Source of the DNA: Eubacterium sp. AB3007
GTDB lineage: Bacteria; Bacillota; Clostridia; Peptostreptococcales; Anaerovoracaceae
Reading direction: 5' to 3'
Length of the DNA: 64,000 nucleotides
NCBI RefSeq assembly: GCF_000688015.1
Contig: NZ_JIAD01000001.1
Coordinates: 930,001-994,000 of the forward strand
A program made the translations under genes and the position numbers. The notes beneath the pieces were generated by a model. That model worked only from the letters and a program-made list of their open reading frames with translations, made no database searches and was not told where the DNA came from. Below, piece by piece: positions 33,487 to 42,023 of this stretch (position 1 is the stretch's first letter; every line of letters starts with the position of its first letter).

Positions 33487-34386
33487 ATGAGTAAGAAATT
33501 ACAGGCCGATTTGATGCTAGCCATGGTCGCCCTGTTCTGGGGCGCATCGAATTTCATACAGACGATCTGCCTGAAGGAGATCACGCCGCTGACCCTGGTC
33601 ATGCTGCGGTTCCTGGTGGCCTCCATCGCCCTCGGGATCCTGTGCCACAAGCGGCTTCACCACATCAGTGCCGCCTCCCTGCGGTGGGCTTTTGTGATGG
33701 GGATCTTTCTGGCTGCGAACTTCTTCTTCTGCACCATCGGATTGGCCAACACTACCATTTCTAACACCGGCTTCTTCTGCGGGCTGGCAGTGGTATTCAC
33801 CCCCATCGCCGAGTGGCTGTTCTTTCGTAAGCGGCCCAGCCGCAAGGTATTCCTGGTTCTGCTGATGTGTTTTGCCGGGTTCTTCCTTATGACCATGCAA
33901 GGTGATTTCACCCTGAACACAAAGACCCTGTTCGGCGATATCCTGTGTATCTGCTGCTCTGTGAGCTACACGGTGAACATCCTTTTGACGGAGCGGGCCG
34001 TTCAGCGGGAGGATACGGACGCCTTCCAGATGGGCGTACTGCAGATCTTCTTCTGCTGCCTGTTCGGAATCGTTTTCGCCTTCCTCTTTAGTACCCCCGC
34101 TCTGCCGAAGTCAGGCGCTGCCTGGGCAGGGATCGTATTTGTAGGGCTGTTCTGTACAGCCATCGCGTTCGTGGTGCAGCCCATCGCCCAGCAGCACACG
34201 ACCGGTACCCACACCAGTCTGATCCTCACCCTGGAGCCGGTGTTCTGCGCCTTCATCGCCTATTTCCTGGCCAACGAAGTCTACGCCCTCCACAACTACA
34301 TCGGCATGGGTCTGTTGCTGGCCGGGATCCTGATCATCGAGTTGGACCCCGCAGAACTCCATGAGGAGATCGAAAAAGAGACCTGA
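33487..34386 (+). CDS. EamA/DMT-family transporter (leaderless)
   Basis: The 299-residue protein has ten helices in two EamA repeats. Helix 1 carries ALFWGASNFIQ; the first repeat ends with GFFCGLAVVFTPIAEWLFFRKRP and the second with LILTLEPVFCAFIAYFLANE, a strong family signature near residue 245-265. Substrate is unknown. The ATG at 33487 gives the canonical N-terminus (MSKKLQAD then helix 1) but has no ribosome site, and the promoter implies a leaderless mRNA. It is divergent from the flavodoxin-like reductase gene. Confidence 0.93.
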   Translation: MSKKLQADLMLAMVALFWGASNFIQTICLKEITPLTLVMLRFLVASIALGILCHKRLHHISAASLRWAFVMGIFLAANFFFCTIGLANTTISNTGFFCGLAVVFTPIAEWLFFRKRPSRKVFLVLLMCFAGFFLMTMQGDFTLNTKTLFGDILCICCSVSYTVNILLTERAVQREDTDAFQMGVLQIFFCCLFGIVFAFLFSTPALPKSGAAWAGIVFVGLFCTAIAFVVQPIAQQHTTGTHTSLILTLEPVFCAFIAYFLANEVYALHNYIGMGLLLAGILIIELDPAELHEEIEKET

Positions 34387-34414
34387 TCCCAACGGACCGG
34401 TCTCCTTGTTGATT

Positions 34415-35713
34415 CTACAGCAATTTCCCGATCACATAATCGGCAAATTCCTTACAGGTAGCCCCTTCCTTGAATCCTGTGACCACCACACTCTTCTCTC
34501 TGTTCAGACACTCGTCCAGCACTGACTCCAGCGCCCGGGCCTTGGCATGGAAGCCGATGTGGGTAAGCATCATCTCGCAGGCCTTGAATATACTGGCTGG
34601 ATTGGCATAGTCTCCAAGCCCATCCTCGATCATGCGTGGTGCGCTGCCATGGATCGCCTCGAACATGGCATACTGATCTCCTATATTGGCACTGCCCGCC
34701 GTCCCTACACCGCCTTGCAACTGAGCTGCCAGGTCGGTGATGATATCCCCGTACAGGTTGGGGAGCAGGAACACCTGGAAATCACTGCGAATATCCTCGT
34801 TCACCAGGTTGGCTGCCATGATGTCGATGTACCACTCGTCCATCTCAATATTGGGATACCGCCCACCTACCTCATGGCAGATCCGTGAGAAGTTCCCGTC
34901 CGTTTTCTTCATGATATTTGCCTTGGTCACGATGGAAACACGGTTACGGCCTGTGCTGTCCGCATAGTCAAAGGCGCGCCTTGCAATGCGCTTGGTACCG
35001 GGCTCCGTGGTCACCTTGAAATCGATCGCCAGTTTGCCCGGAATCTCCACGCCAGAGCTTCCCAGCGCATACTCCCCCTCCGTGTTCTCCCGGAAAAACA
35101 CCCAGTCGATGTTCTTTTCCGGGATGTACACCGGACGCACATTGGCATAGAGATCCAGTTCCTTCCGTAGCCGTACATTGGCGCTCTCCATGTTGCCCCC
35201 CTTGGGGGTTGTGGTGGGGCCTTTCAGGAGTACATCGCATTTCTTGATCTGTGCCATCACGTCTGCGGGGATTGTCTCCTGCTTTTGCAGTCTGTTCTCT
35301 ATGGTCAGCCCCTCGATCTCCTTCAGCACCACTGTACCAGAGCGGAGTTCCTTCTCCAGCAGCACCTTCAGAAGGCGTTCTGCCTGCTCCATGATAATGG
35401 GCCCGATGCCATCCCCCGGTACCAGTCCGATGACGATCTGGGTCATGGAACTATAGTCTTTCGGTCGGCTCTTCTCATCGGTCATCGCCAGGACTCTTGA
35501 TAACTGGTCGTTCAGCAGATGTCGGAATTGTCCAACGGAGTCTGCTACCTCTCCCATCTCATTGATCTCCTTGATGCTCATGTTCACCAGATCACCTACA
35601 TAGGAACCCTTACGCTTACGTTCCCGGAGTTTCTCCTTGATGTTGGTGCGTCCCCGGTTGAACCTGCGGTTTCGCTCCATGTTTTTTTTATTCAGTCTTC
35701 TTCTGCCAAACAT
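34415..35713 (-). CDS. isocitrate/isopropylmalate dehydrogenase-family enzyme with a basic N-terminal extension
   Basis: The protein (432 residues) has the beta-decarboxylating dehydrogenase core: LVPGDGIGP (about residue 96-104), the substrate loop NVRLRKELDLYANVRP, FRENTEGEY, and the metal-site stretch MAANLVNEDIRSDFQVFLLPNLYGDI. Context with citrate synthase and aconitase makes isocitrate the substrate, yielding 2-oxoglutarate. About 90 residues precede the core, the first 40 being very rich in Arg and Lys; this is unusual for the family. The ATG at 35713 lies one base after the aconitase stop (TAAGATG), so translation is probably coupled. Confidence 0.92.
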   Translation of the reverse strand: MFGRRRLNKKNMERNRRFNRGRTNIKEKLRERKRKGSYVGDLVNMSIKEINEMGEVADSVGQFRHLLNDQLSRVLAMTDEKSRPKDYSSMTQIVIGLVPGDGIGPIIMEQAERLLKVLLEKELRSGTVVLKEIEGLTIENRLQKQETIPADVMAQIKKCDVLLKGPTTTPKGGNMESANVRLRKELDLYANVRPVYIPEKNIDWVFFRENTEGEYALGSSGVEIPGKLAIDFKVTTEPGTKRIARRAFDYADSTGRNRVSIVTKANIMKKTDGNFSRICHEVGGRYPNIEMDEWYIDIMAANLVNEDIRSDFQVFLLPNLYGDIITDLAAQLQGGVGTAGSANIGDQYAMFEAIHGSAPRMIEDGLGDYANPASIFKACEMMLTHIGFHAKARALESVLDECLNREKSVVVTGFKEGATCKEFADYVIGKLL

Positions 35714-35714
35714 C

Positions 35715-37646
35715 TTATGCATTCTCCTTTGCCACATACTTCAGTAGTCCTCCGGCAAGAAGGATATCCTGCTGTCGGTCGGTGTATGCACAGCACACCG
35801 GAATCTCTTCTCCGGTCTCCACCTTGCACAAAGCCATCCTTCCTGTTTTCAGTCCCTCCAGGATGCCCCTCAGTTCCAGGGATGTGCCCTGTTCCAGTCT
35901 ATCATAATCCGCCGGATCTGCAAAGGTCAGGGGCATGATGCCGGCATTGATCAGGTTTGCCATATGGATCCGCGCAAAACTCTTGGCGACCACAGCCCGC
36001 ACTCCAAGATACAAAGGAACCAATGCGGCATGCTCCCGGGAGGAACCCTGTCCGTAGTTCTCTCCGCCCACGACAATACTCCGCCCGGCGGCTTTGGCAT
36101 TCTCCGGGAACTTCTCATCGCAGACCCCAAAACAGAACTGAGACAGATGCGGGATGTTAGACCGATAGGGCAAAATCTTGGCTCCCGCCGGCATGATGTG
36201 GTCAGTGGTGATGTTGTCTCCCACCTTCAGCGTGAGCCTGGCTGCCAGAGTATCCCCCACAGGCTCTCCTTCCGGGAACTCCCTGATGTTCGGTCCCCGC
36301 AGGATCTCCACCTGATCGGCTTCCTCGACAGGCGCCGGATCGATCACAGCAGAGTCATCAATGCGGAAAGCTACCGGCATATGGATCTCCGGCATCTGTC
36401 CCAGATCCCTGGGATCAGTGATAACGCCCTTTAGCGCGGCTGCCACCGCCACCTCCGGGGAGACCAGATAGACCTGGCCATCCTTGGTGCCGCTGCGTCC
36501 TTCAAAATTTCGATTGAAGGTCCGCAAGGACACACCCCCTGAATTCGGCGAGAATCCCATGCCGATGCAGGGACCACAGGCGCATTCCAGCACCCGTGCA
36601 CCGCTGGCCAGGATATCGGACAGTGCCCCGCAGTCTGCAAGCATTCGGAGCACCTGCTTGGAGCCTGGTGAAACAGACAGACTCACGGAAGGGGCAATGG
36701 TCTTCTTCTTCAGAAGCGCTGCCACCTTCAGCATATCGAACAGAGAGGAGTTGGTACAGGAACCGATGCAGACCTGGTCTACTCTGGTGCCCGCCACCTC
36801 TGCCACCTTCACCACCGCATCAGGGCTGTGAGGACAGGCAATCTCCGGTTCCAGATCTGACAGATTGATGTCGATGACTTTATCATACACCGCATCCGGA
36901 TCGCTGTCCAGCGGGCGGTAGACATCGCCTCTGCCTTCTGCCTCCAGAAAGGCCCTGGTCACCTCATCGGAAGGAAAGATCGAGGTGGTGGCGCCCAGTT
37001 CCGTCCCCATGTTGGTGATCGTCGCCCGTTCCGGTACCGAGAGGCCCTTGATCCCAGGGCCGTTCCACTCGATGATGGCACCTACTCCGCCCTTTACAGA
37101 CAGAAGCCGAAGGATCTCCAAGCTTACGTCCTTAGCGGTCACGAAGGGCGTCAGGTGTCCGGTCAGGTTGACCCTGTACATCTTTGGCATGGTAATGTGG
37201 TAGGCACCACCTCCCATGGCCACCGCCACGTCCAGTCCGCCGGCGCCCATGGCCAGCATGCCGATCCCGCCGCCGGTAGGCGTATGACTGTCTGACCCGA
37301 TCAGGGTCTTCCCGGGAATCCCGAACCGCTCCAGATGCACCTGGTGACAGATCCCATTTCCTGGGCGGGAAAACTTCAGACCGTATTTCTTTGCCATGGA
37401 TTGGATGAAACGGTGGTCATCCGCATTCTCAAACCCGGATTGCAGGGTGTTGTGGTCGATGTATGCCACGGAAAGCTCTGTGCGTACACGGGGGATCCCC
37501 ATGGTCTCAAACTCCAGGTAGGCCATGGTTCCTGTGGCGTCCTGAGTCAATGTCTGGTCGATGCGGAGGGCGATCTCGCTACCTGGTTCCATAGTGCCGC
37601 TGACCAGGTGATCTTTGATGATTTTCTGTGCTAATGTCAGTCCCAT
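35715..37646 (-). CDS. aconitate hydratase
   Basis: The 643-residue protein is of the shorter aconitase type found in Clostridia. Cluster ligands are in IGSCTNSSLFD (about residue 292-302) and CACGPCIGMGF (about 351-361); other motifs are IGSDSHTPTGGGIGMLAMGAGG (first part about residue 113) and the C-terminal YGQGSSREHAALVP that closes the active site. It isomerises citrate to isocitrate through a [4Fe-4S] centre. It lies between the GntR gene (adjacent, start just after its stop) and isocitrate dehydrogenase, all in one operon. Confidence 0.96.
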   Translation of the reverse strand: MGLTLAQKIIKDHLVSGTMEPGSEIALRIDQTLTQDATGTMAYLEFETMGIPRVRTELSVAYIDHNTLQSGFENADDHRFIQSMAKKYGLKFSRPGNGICHQVHLERFGIPGKTLIGSDSHTPTGGGIGMLAMGAGGLDVAVAMGGGAYHITMPKMYRVNLTGHLTPFVTAKDVSLEILRLLSVKGGVGAIIEWNGPGIKGLSVPERATITNMGTELGATTSIFPSDEVTRAFLEAEGRGDVYRPLDSDPDAVYDKVIDINLSDLEPEIACPHSPDAVVKVAEVAGTRVDQVCIGSCTNSSLFDMLKVAALLKKKTIAPSVSLSVSPGSKQVLRMLADCGALSDILASGARVLECACGPCIGMGFSPNSGGVSLRTFNRNFEGRSGTKDGQVYLVSPEVAVAAALKGVITDPRDLGQMPEIHMPVAFRIDDSAVIDPAPVEEADQVEILRGPNIREFPEGEPVGDTLAARLTLKVGDNITTDHIMPAGAKILPYRSNIPHLSQFCFGVCDEKFPENAKAAGRSIVVGGENYGQGSSREHAALVPLYLGVRAVVAKSFARIHMANLINAGIMPLTFADPADYDRLEQGTSLELRGILEGLKTGRMALCKVETGEEIPVCCAYTDRQQDILLAGGLLKYVAKENA

Positions 37647-37647
37647 T

Positions 37648-38304
37648 CTATTTCCTTTCTTCTCTGATCTTCACTCTCGTCTTGTAGGAATTCTCAACAT
37701 GTTCGTTCATCAGCCGTTCCGCTTCTTCTGCATCCTGTGCTTTCAGCGCCTCCAGGATGGCTTTGTGCTCGGCGATGGAGGCCTGGGATCGCTCCGGCAC
37801 GAACTGGTAGTTGGCCTTACGATAGCGCTTGCTGCGCCGATGCATGCCGCGGAGCAACGAGCTGAACACCCGGCTGCCGCAGCTGGCGTAGATGATCTTG
37901 TGGAAATTGTAGTCCAGTTCCTGCAGCTTATCTACATCTCCCTTGCTCATGTAGATCTCCTGCATGTCCACGATGTCCTGCAATGCCTCCAGCGTATCCA
38001 CGTTGACCCGCGCCGCTGTCCGGCCGCAGACCATCCCTTCGATGCGCCGTCTGACTTCATAGTAGTCATCTACATCGTCGTCCGAGATGCCTACTACCAC
38101 AGTGCCAGCCGGAGATTCCATGATCAGTCCCTCCTCCGCCAGCTTGCTCAGCGCTTCACGGATGGGGGTCCGGCTGACGCCCAGCTCTGTGGTCAGCCTA
38201 TTTTCACTGATGATCTCTCCTCTCTTGTAGACCTCCGTGAGGATGTCGTTCTGTATTCTTTCGTATACCTGGCTCGCCAGGGACATACTCTTATATTTTA
38301 CCAT
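37648..38304 (-). CDS. GntR-family (FCD) regulator of the citrate operon
   Basis: The 218-residue protein has the winged helix with LGVSRTPIREALSKLAEEG (about residues 41-59) and a helical FCD effector domain with NFHKIIY and EHKAIL metal-site histidines. Its gene lies inside the operon it probably controls, between Re-citrate synthase (16 bases upstream) and aconitase. A perfect GTATAC-centred palindrome of the type bound by this family overlaps the operon's -10 box. A tricarboxylate or dicarboxylate is the likely ligand, by inference. Confidence 0.94.
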   Translation of the reverse strand: MVKYKSMSLASQVYERIQNDILTEVYKRGEIISENRLTTELGVSRTPIREALSKLAEEGLIMESPAGTVVVGISDDDVDDYYEVRRRIEGMVCGRTAARVNVDTLEALQDIVDMQEIYMSKGDVDKLQELDYNFHKIIYASCGSRVFSSLLRGMHRRSKRYRKANYQFVPERSQASIAEHKAILEALKAQDAEEAERLMNEHVENSYKTRVKIREERK

Positions 38305-38320
38305 AGGTGAGCTCCTTTCC

Positions 38321-39688
38321 TTAGTCGTTGATCACGCCCAGCTCTTTGAGCTTGTGACGGATCTCACGGTTGGAGATACTGGTATTGCGGCCATCCGCAT
38401 ACATTTCGTCCACCCATTCCTTCAGGGTGGCCACCAAAGGATCGTTCTTCTTGTACATCTTCTCCCCTTCCAGCATGAAGTGGTCGTTCAACCAGTAAGC
38501 GATGCCCGCTGTCCCGCTGGTCTTGCTGATGGTGACGCCAGGCTTGCGGCCCAGGATCTTGGTGGTATTGAAAATGTTGTAGATCTCTTCATCTTTCATG
38601 AGACCATCGGCATGGATGCCAGCCTTGGTCATGTTGAAATCTTCGCCTACGAATGGCGTGCGGGGCGGGATCCAATAGCCGATCTCATCTTCGAAATAGC
38701 GTCCGATCTCGGTGATCGCCGTAGGATCCATACCGTCCATGGAACCGCGCAGGCCTGCGTACTCGAACACCATGGCTTCCAGCGGAATGTTCCCTGTCCG
38801 CTCACCGATCCCCAGCAGTGAGCAGTTGACCGCGCAGGCGCCGTACAGCCAAGCGGTTGTCGCGTTGGAAACGGCGTGATAGAAGTCATTGTGTCCGTGC
38901 CACTCCAACATCTCGCTGGGCACCTTGGAGAAATGCTGCAGGCCATAGATGATGCCTGCAACGGATCTTGGCAGGGCTGCCTCGGTGTAGGGGACGCCGT
39001 ATCCCATGGTATCGCAGGCCCGGATCTTCACAGGGATCCCCGCCTGCCTGGACAGATCCATGATCTTGTTCACGAAGGGCACCACAAAGCCATAGAAATC
39101 GGCTCTGGTCAGATCCTCCAGATGGCAGCGCGGCATGACCCCTGCCTCAAAGGCTTCGCTGATTGTCTCCAGGTAGTACTCCATGCACTGTTTGCGGGTC
39201 ATCCCCATCTTCTTGAAGATGTGATAGTCACTGCAGGATACCAGTATGCCGGTCTCCCGAATCCCCAGATCCTTTACAAGTTTGAAATCCTCCTTACTGG
39301 CCCGGATCCATGTGGTGATCTCCGGGAATTTCAGTCCCAGATCCATGCACTTCAGCACGGCTTCTCTGTCTTTCTTAGTGTACACAAAGAACTCCGACTG
39401 ACGGATGATCCCATACGGCCCGCCTAGTCTCGACAAGAGTTTAAACAGATCCACGATCTGCTTGACCGTATAGGGAGCCATCGCCTGCTGCCCATCCCGG
39501 AAGGAAGTGTCCGTGATCCAGATATCCTCCGGCATCTGCATGGGGACGCGGCGGTGGTTGAAGGCGATCTTGGGAGCCTCCTCATAGTCGAACATGGCTC
39601 TGTGAAGGTTGGGTTCCTTCACATCCTGCAACTCATATTGATAGCTGGCATTCTCCAGCAGATTGGTCTTTCCCGATCTCTCTAACAT
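38321..39688 (-). CDS. Re-type citrate synthase (homocitrate-synthase fold)
   Basis: The protein (455 residues from this start) belongs to the HMGL/homocitrate synthase TIM-barrel family. It shows ITDTSFRDGQQA (about residues 58-69), CHLEDLTRADFYGF, the metal-site EWHGHNDF (about 263-270) and GIGERTGNIPLEAM. Length and sequence character match the (R)-citrate synthase described from Clostridium kluyveri rather than homocitrate or isopropylmalate synthase, and aconitase plus isocitrate dehydrogenase follow. It condenses acetyl-CoA with oxaloacetate. The ATG at 39688 follows GGAGG; the open frame further upstream is promoter and leader. Confidence 0.9.
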   Translation of the reverse strand: MLERSGKTNLLENASYQYELQDVKEPNLHRAMFDYEEAPKIAFNHRRVPMQMPEDIWITDTSFRDGQQAMAPYTVKQIVDLFKLLSRLGGPYGIIRQSEFFVYTKKDREAVLKCMDLGLKFPEITTWIRASKEDFKLVKDLGIRETGILVSCSDYHIFKKMGMTRKQCMEYYLETISEAFEAGVMPRCHLEDLTRADFYGFVVPFVNKIMDLSRQAGIPVKIRACDTMGYGVPYTEAALPRSVAGIIYGLQHFSKVPSEMLEWHGHNDFYHAVSNATTAWLYGACAVNCSLLGIGERTGNIPLEAMVFEYAGLRGSMDGMDPTAITEIGRYFEDEIGYWIPPRTPFVGEDFNMTKAGIHADGLMKDEEIYNIFNTTKILGRKPGVTISKTSGTAGIAYWLNDHFMLEGEKMYKKNDPLVATLKEWVDEMYADGRNTSISNREIRHKLKELGVIND

Positions 39689-39825
39689 AGATTCACCTCC
39701 AAATGAAATATGCGTGTTGGAGTGTCCTCTATCCCAGACACTCCCACGCACTATCTGAATTAACAACTCTAGCTGAACTCTATGATGAATAACGGCGTAT
39801 ACCGCTTTAGCGCATTAACGCATCG

Positions 39826-39837
39826 CTTGTATACAAG
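39826..39837. promoter_or_regulatory. GntR-type operator at the citrate operon
   Basis: CTTGTATACAAG is a perfect 12-base palindrome whose right edge overlaps the -10 box of the citrate operon. A second GTATAC core with partial symmetry lies at 39797-39802, one centre-to-centre step of 32 bases away. FCD-type GntR proteins bind GTATAC-centred palindromes, and one is encoded in the operon. Confidence 0.7.
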
Positions 39838-39864
39838 TATAAATGTTTTAAAATCGTTTGTCAA
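39836..39864 (-). promoter_or_regulatory. promoter of the Re-citrate synthase operon
   Basis: The minus strand has TTGACA (39859-39864), exactly 17 bases and TATACT (39836-39841). The leader to the ATG is about 140 bases and contains a GAGTGTC...GACACTC hairpin near 39720-39745. Confidence 0.82.
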
Positions 39865-39900
39865 GAGAAAAAACAACCTTGCGGGACAATGCCGATTCCG

Positions 39901-40959
39901 TCAGGCTTTGTGCCTGAGGACAACGGACTCCTCCGCGCCTACCAGCGCGATCCATCCCTCCTCCTCGTCGTAGCGGATCCTGGCCGCGCTGTTCATCTCG
40001 ATGGTCTCTGCAAGTTCGTAGCCGCTATCCGTTCCGACGATCACGTAGTAGGTCGCCCCGCCGCCCATGACGCCGGACCTTTCTAAGACAAGACTGTTCA
40101 AGCCTGGTATGGCGATATACTCGCAGACGGTATTCATCCCCTCCTTCATCTCCAGAAGCACCTGCCCTGTGGCATCGTCCACATAACGGTGCAGCTTGCC
40201 TCGCAGAAGGCCGCGCTTCTGTTTCTGGCTGGTAAGTCCCGGAAGGGGGTTCGACTCACTTTCCACCCGGGTGATCTTCTCCTCACTGAGGAGAGTGATC
40301 TCTCCGTAATCCTCCGACAGCTGCAGCGTATAAAGATCGTACTCATTCTTATCGAACACATCGTAGAAGAACTCCTCCGCCTTCTTGACGGTGATGATCC
40401 TGGTCTCTGGATGATAGGCCACGTCAAAATACCGCATCTGGTGGCCGGTGGAGCGCCAGAGTTCTCCACTTTCCCCACTCTGCCCGTCGTAGAGTGCCAC
40501 AACAAAATCCCGTTCCGACCGCATCTTCTCCGAGAAGATCACCAGATAGAAACCATCCTCCAGTTTGGCCATATCCAGCAAGCGGCAGTTCAGCGGCCAC
40601 TCCTTGTATCCCTCCGAGACAGGGATGGTGGCACAAAGCCTTCCTCCCTCCTTGTCATACGCCCGCACTTCCATACCACAGGGCTTGCAAAAGGACTCTC
40701 CCTGCTCTTCAGACAGCAGGTAGTCACTGACGAAATAAGCCCCCTTGTCGGACACCCCGGTCGGGTGATCCTCCAACTGCTTGTTCAGCCTCCAGTTCCG
40801 GGTATCCATGTATTGGAACTTGTGGATGATATCGTTCTCTTCCAGATCGTAGAGCACAAAGGCAGACTCCCCGTCACTGTTCACCAGTCCCAGAAAGCGC
40901 TTCCCGCCATCGGTCACGACCCCATAACTCATCGGAAATCTGTAAATATCCATTGCCAT
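39901..40959 (-). CDS. uncharacterised 352-residue soluble protein
   Basis: I do not recognise this protein. It has no signal peptide or membrane helix and is strand-rich throughout, with repeated short segments of the kind seen in beta-propellers (for example the phrase FVLYDLEENDIIHKF and later DLYTLQLSEDY). It has three cysteines in the first half, including CKPCG (about residue 90), and is acidic. GGAGAAG precedes the ATG by six bases. It is monocistronic and divergent from the CbiT-like gene. A propeller fold is a guess from pattern only. Confidence 0.8.
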   Translation of the reverse strand: MAMDIYRFPMSYGVVTDGGKRFLGLVNSDGESAFVLYDLEENDIIHKFQYMDTRNWRLNKQLEDHPTGVSDKGAYFVSDYLLSEEQGESFCKPCGMEVRAYDKEGGRLCATIPVSEGYKEWPLNCRLLDMAKLEDGFYLVIFSEKMRSERDFVVALYDGQSGESGELWRSTGHQMRYFDVAYHPETRIITVKKAEEFFYDVFDKNEYDLYTLQLSEDYGEITLLSEEKITRVESESNPLPGLTSQKQKRGLLRGKLHRYVDDATGQVLLEMKEGMNTVCEYIAIPGLNSLVLERSGVMGGGATYYVIVGTDSGYELAETIEMNSAARIRYDEEEGWIALVGAEESVVLRHKA

Positions 40960-41052
40960 AGTCTTCTCCGCCTTTCTGTCATAATTATACGCATTTCTTG
41001 TAGCACAATCAACGATTTAATTGTATAATGGGGGAAAGCGAGGTGAATATCA

Positions 41053-41961
41053 ATGGAGAAACAGTTGTTTACGAACGAAGTGATACTGCAGTGGCTGCAG
41101 TATTTTGCAGAGAATACGCCCATCGATCTGGAACAGATCAAGATGATGGACGTCACCAAGAAGAACAAGAACCTGATCCCCACCGTGGAATCCCATAAGG
41201 CAGTCCTGGCCTTCATGGAAGCCGGCGATACAGAGATCTTCTATCGCATGTGGAACGCGGGGCTGGGGGACTGCGAGGTCTGGTATAACGAGGGTTCTGA
41301 CCCTGTGGGCGAGATCAAACACGACGATGTGCGTTTCATGATCGACCGCGGCATCAACGCCTCTGCCGGCATGCTGGTGGTCAACCCCAACGCCATGAGC
41401 ACCTATAAGAACGGACTAGGCGATCTCACGGTCCGCAGCGGAGGAAACCAGGTAGGCAGCGAGATCCGCCACATTATCCTCCGAAAAATGCATGTGGATG
41501 CGGAAGACACCGTATGTGTGGTGGGCGGTGAGATCATCGCCGTGGACGCCGCCTTCCATGCCAACGAAGGAACGGTCATCGCTTGCGAATACAACCGTAA
41601 GCAGCGGGATGCCCTGGAAGACAACATCGATTACTTTGACCTACGGAACGTCCACATCATCGACCGTGTAGCGCCGGAGACATTGGCCGATCTACCGGTA
41701 CCGGACGTAGCCTTCATCGTTGCCTCCGCCAGCATGGAGCAGGAGATCCAGTGTCTGATGGAGCTTAACCCCCACATCAACCTGGTGGTCTACACACTGG
41801 ATTTCGTCGAGGCTGGCAGGATGAAGGATCTGTTCGAGAAGCATGGCATCAAGGACGCGGAGGTGCTGCAGATGACCATCTCCAAGCTGAACGCCAAGAA
41901 CACCTTTGACACCGAACCCGCCCCATGGATCATTTCCGGGCGGAAAGAGAAGGAAGATTGA
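41053..41961 (+). CDS. orphan CbiT/CobL-like (precorrin-6Y methylase-related) protein
   Basis: The 302-residue protein resembles the precorrin-6Y enzymes. Its middle part reads VGSEIRHIILRKMHVDAEDTVCVV followed by IACEYNRKQRDALEDNIDYF and LADLPVPDVAFIVAS, the order of CbiT motifs. The N-terminal 130 residues resemble the CbiE-like half, where MWNAGLGDCEVWYNEGSDP falls. The AdoMet glycine loop is VVGGEIIAVD rather than the usual DxGAGTG type, so methyl transfer is doubtful. No other corrin-synthesis gene is in the window. GAGGTG precedes the ATG, and a strong terminator follows. Confidence 0.7.
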   Translation: MEKQLFTNEVILQWLQYFAENTPIDLEQIKMMDVTKKNKNLIPTVESHKAVLAFMEAGDTEIFYRMWNAGLGDCEVWYNEGSDPVGEIKHDDVRFMIDRGINASAGMLVVNPNAMSTYKNGLGDLTVRSGGNQVGSEIRHIILRKMHVDAEDTVCVVGGEIIAVDAAFHANEGTVIACEYNRKQRDALEDNIDYFDLRNVHIIDRVAPETLADLPVPDVAFIVASASMEQEIQCLMELNPHINLVVYTLDFVEAGRMKDLFEKHGIKDAEVLQMTISKLNAKNTFDTEPAPWIISGRKEKED

Positions 41962-41967
41962 AAAAGA

Positions 41968-42000
41968 AACAGGGATGCTGTCTCGTACAGCATCCCTGTT
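41968..42000. terminator. strong hairpin between convergent genes
   Basis: A perfect 14-base stem with a five-base loop lies seven bases after the CbiT-like stop, with A-rich sequence on the left and TT-GG-TTTT on the right. It can serve both the plus-strand gene and the minus-strand lipoprotein gene. Confidence 0.85.
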
Positions 42001-42023
42001 GGTTTTCGAAAGTCAGGGGCGGA

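Noticed and set aside
34378..34404. Terminator between the EamA gene and isocitrate dehydrogenase
   Set aside because: Only a six-base GAGACC/GGTCTC stem with a long loop and a poor T-run; too weak to list as a feature.
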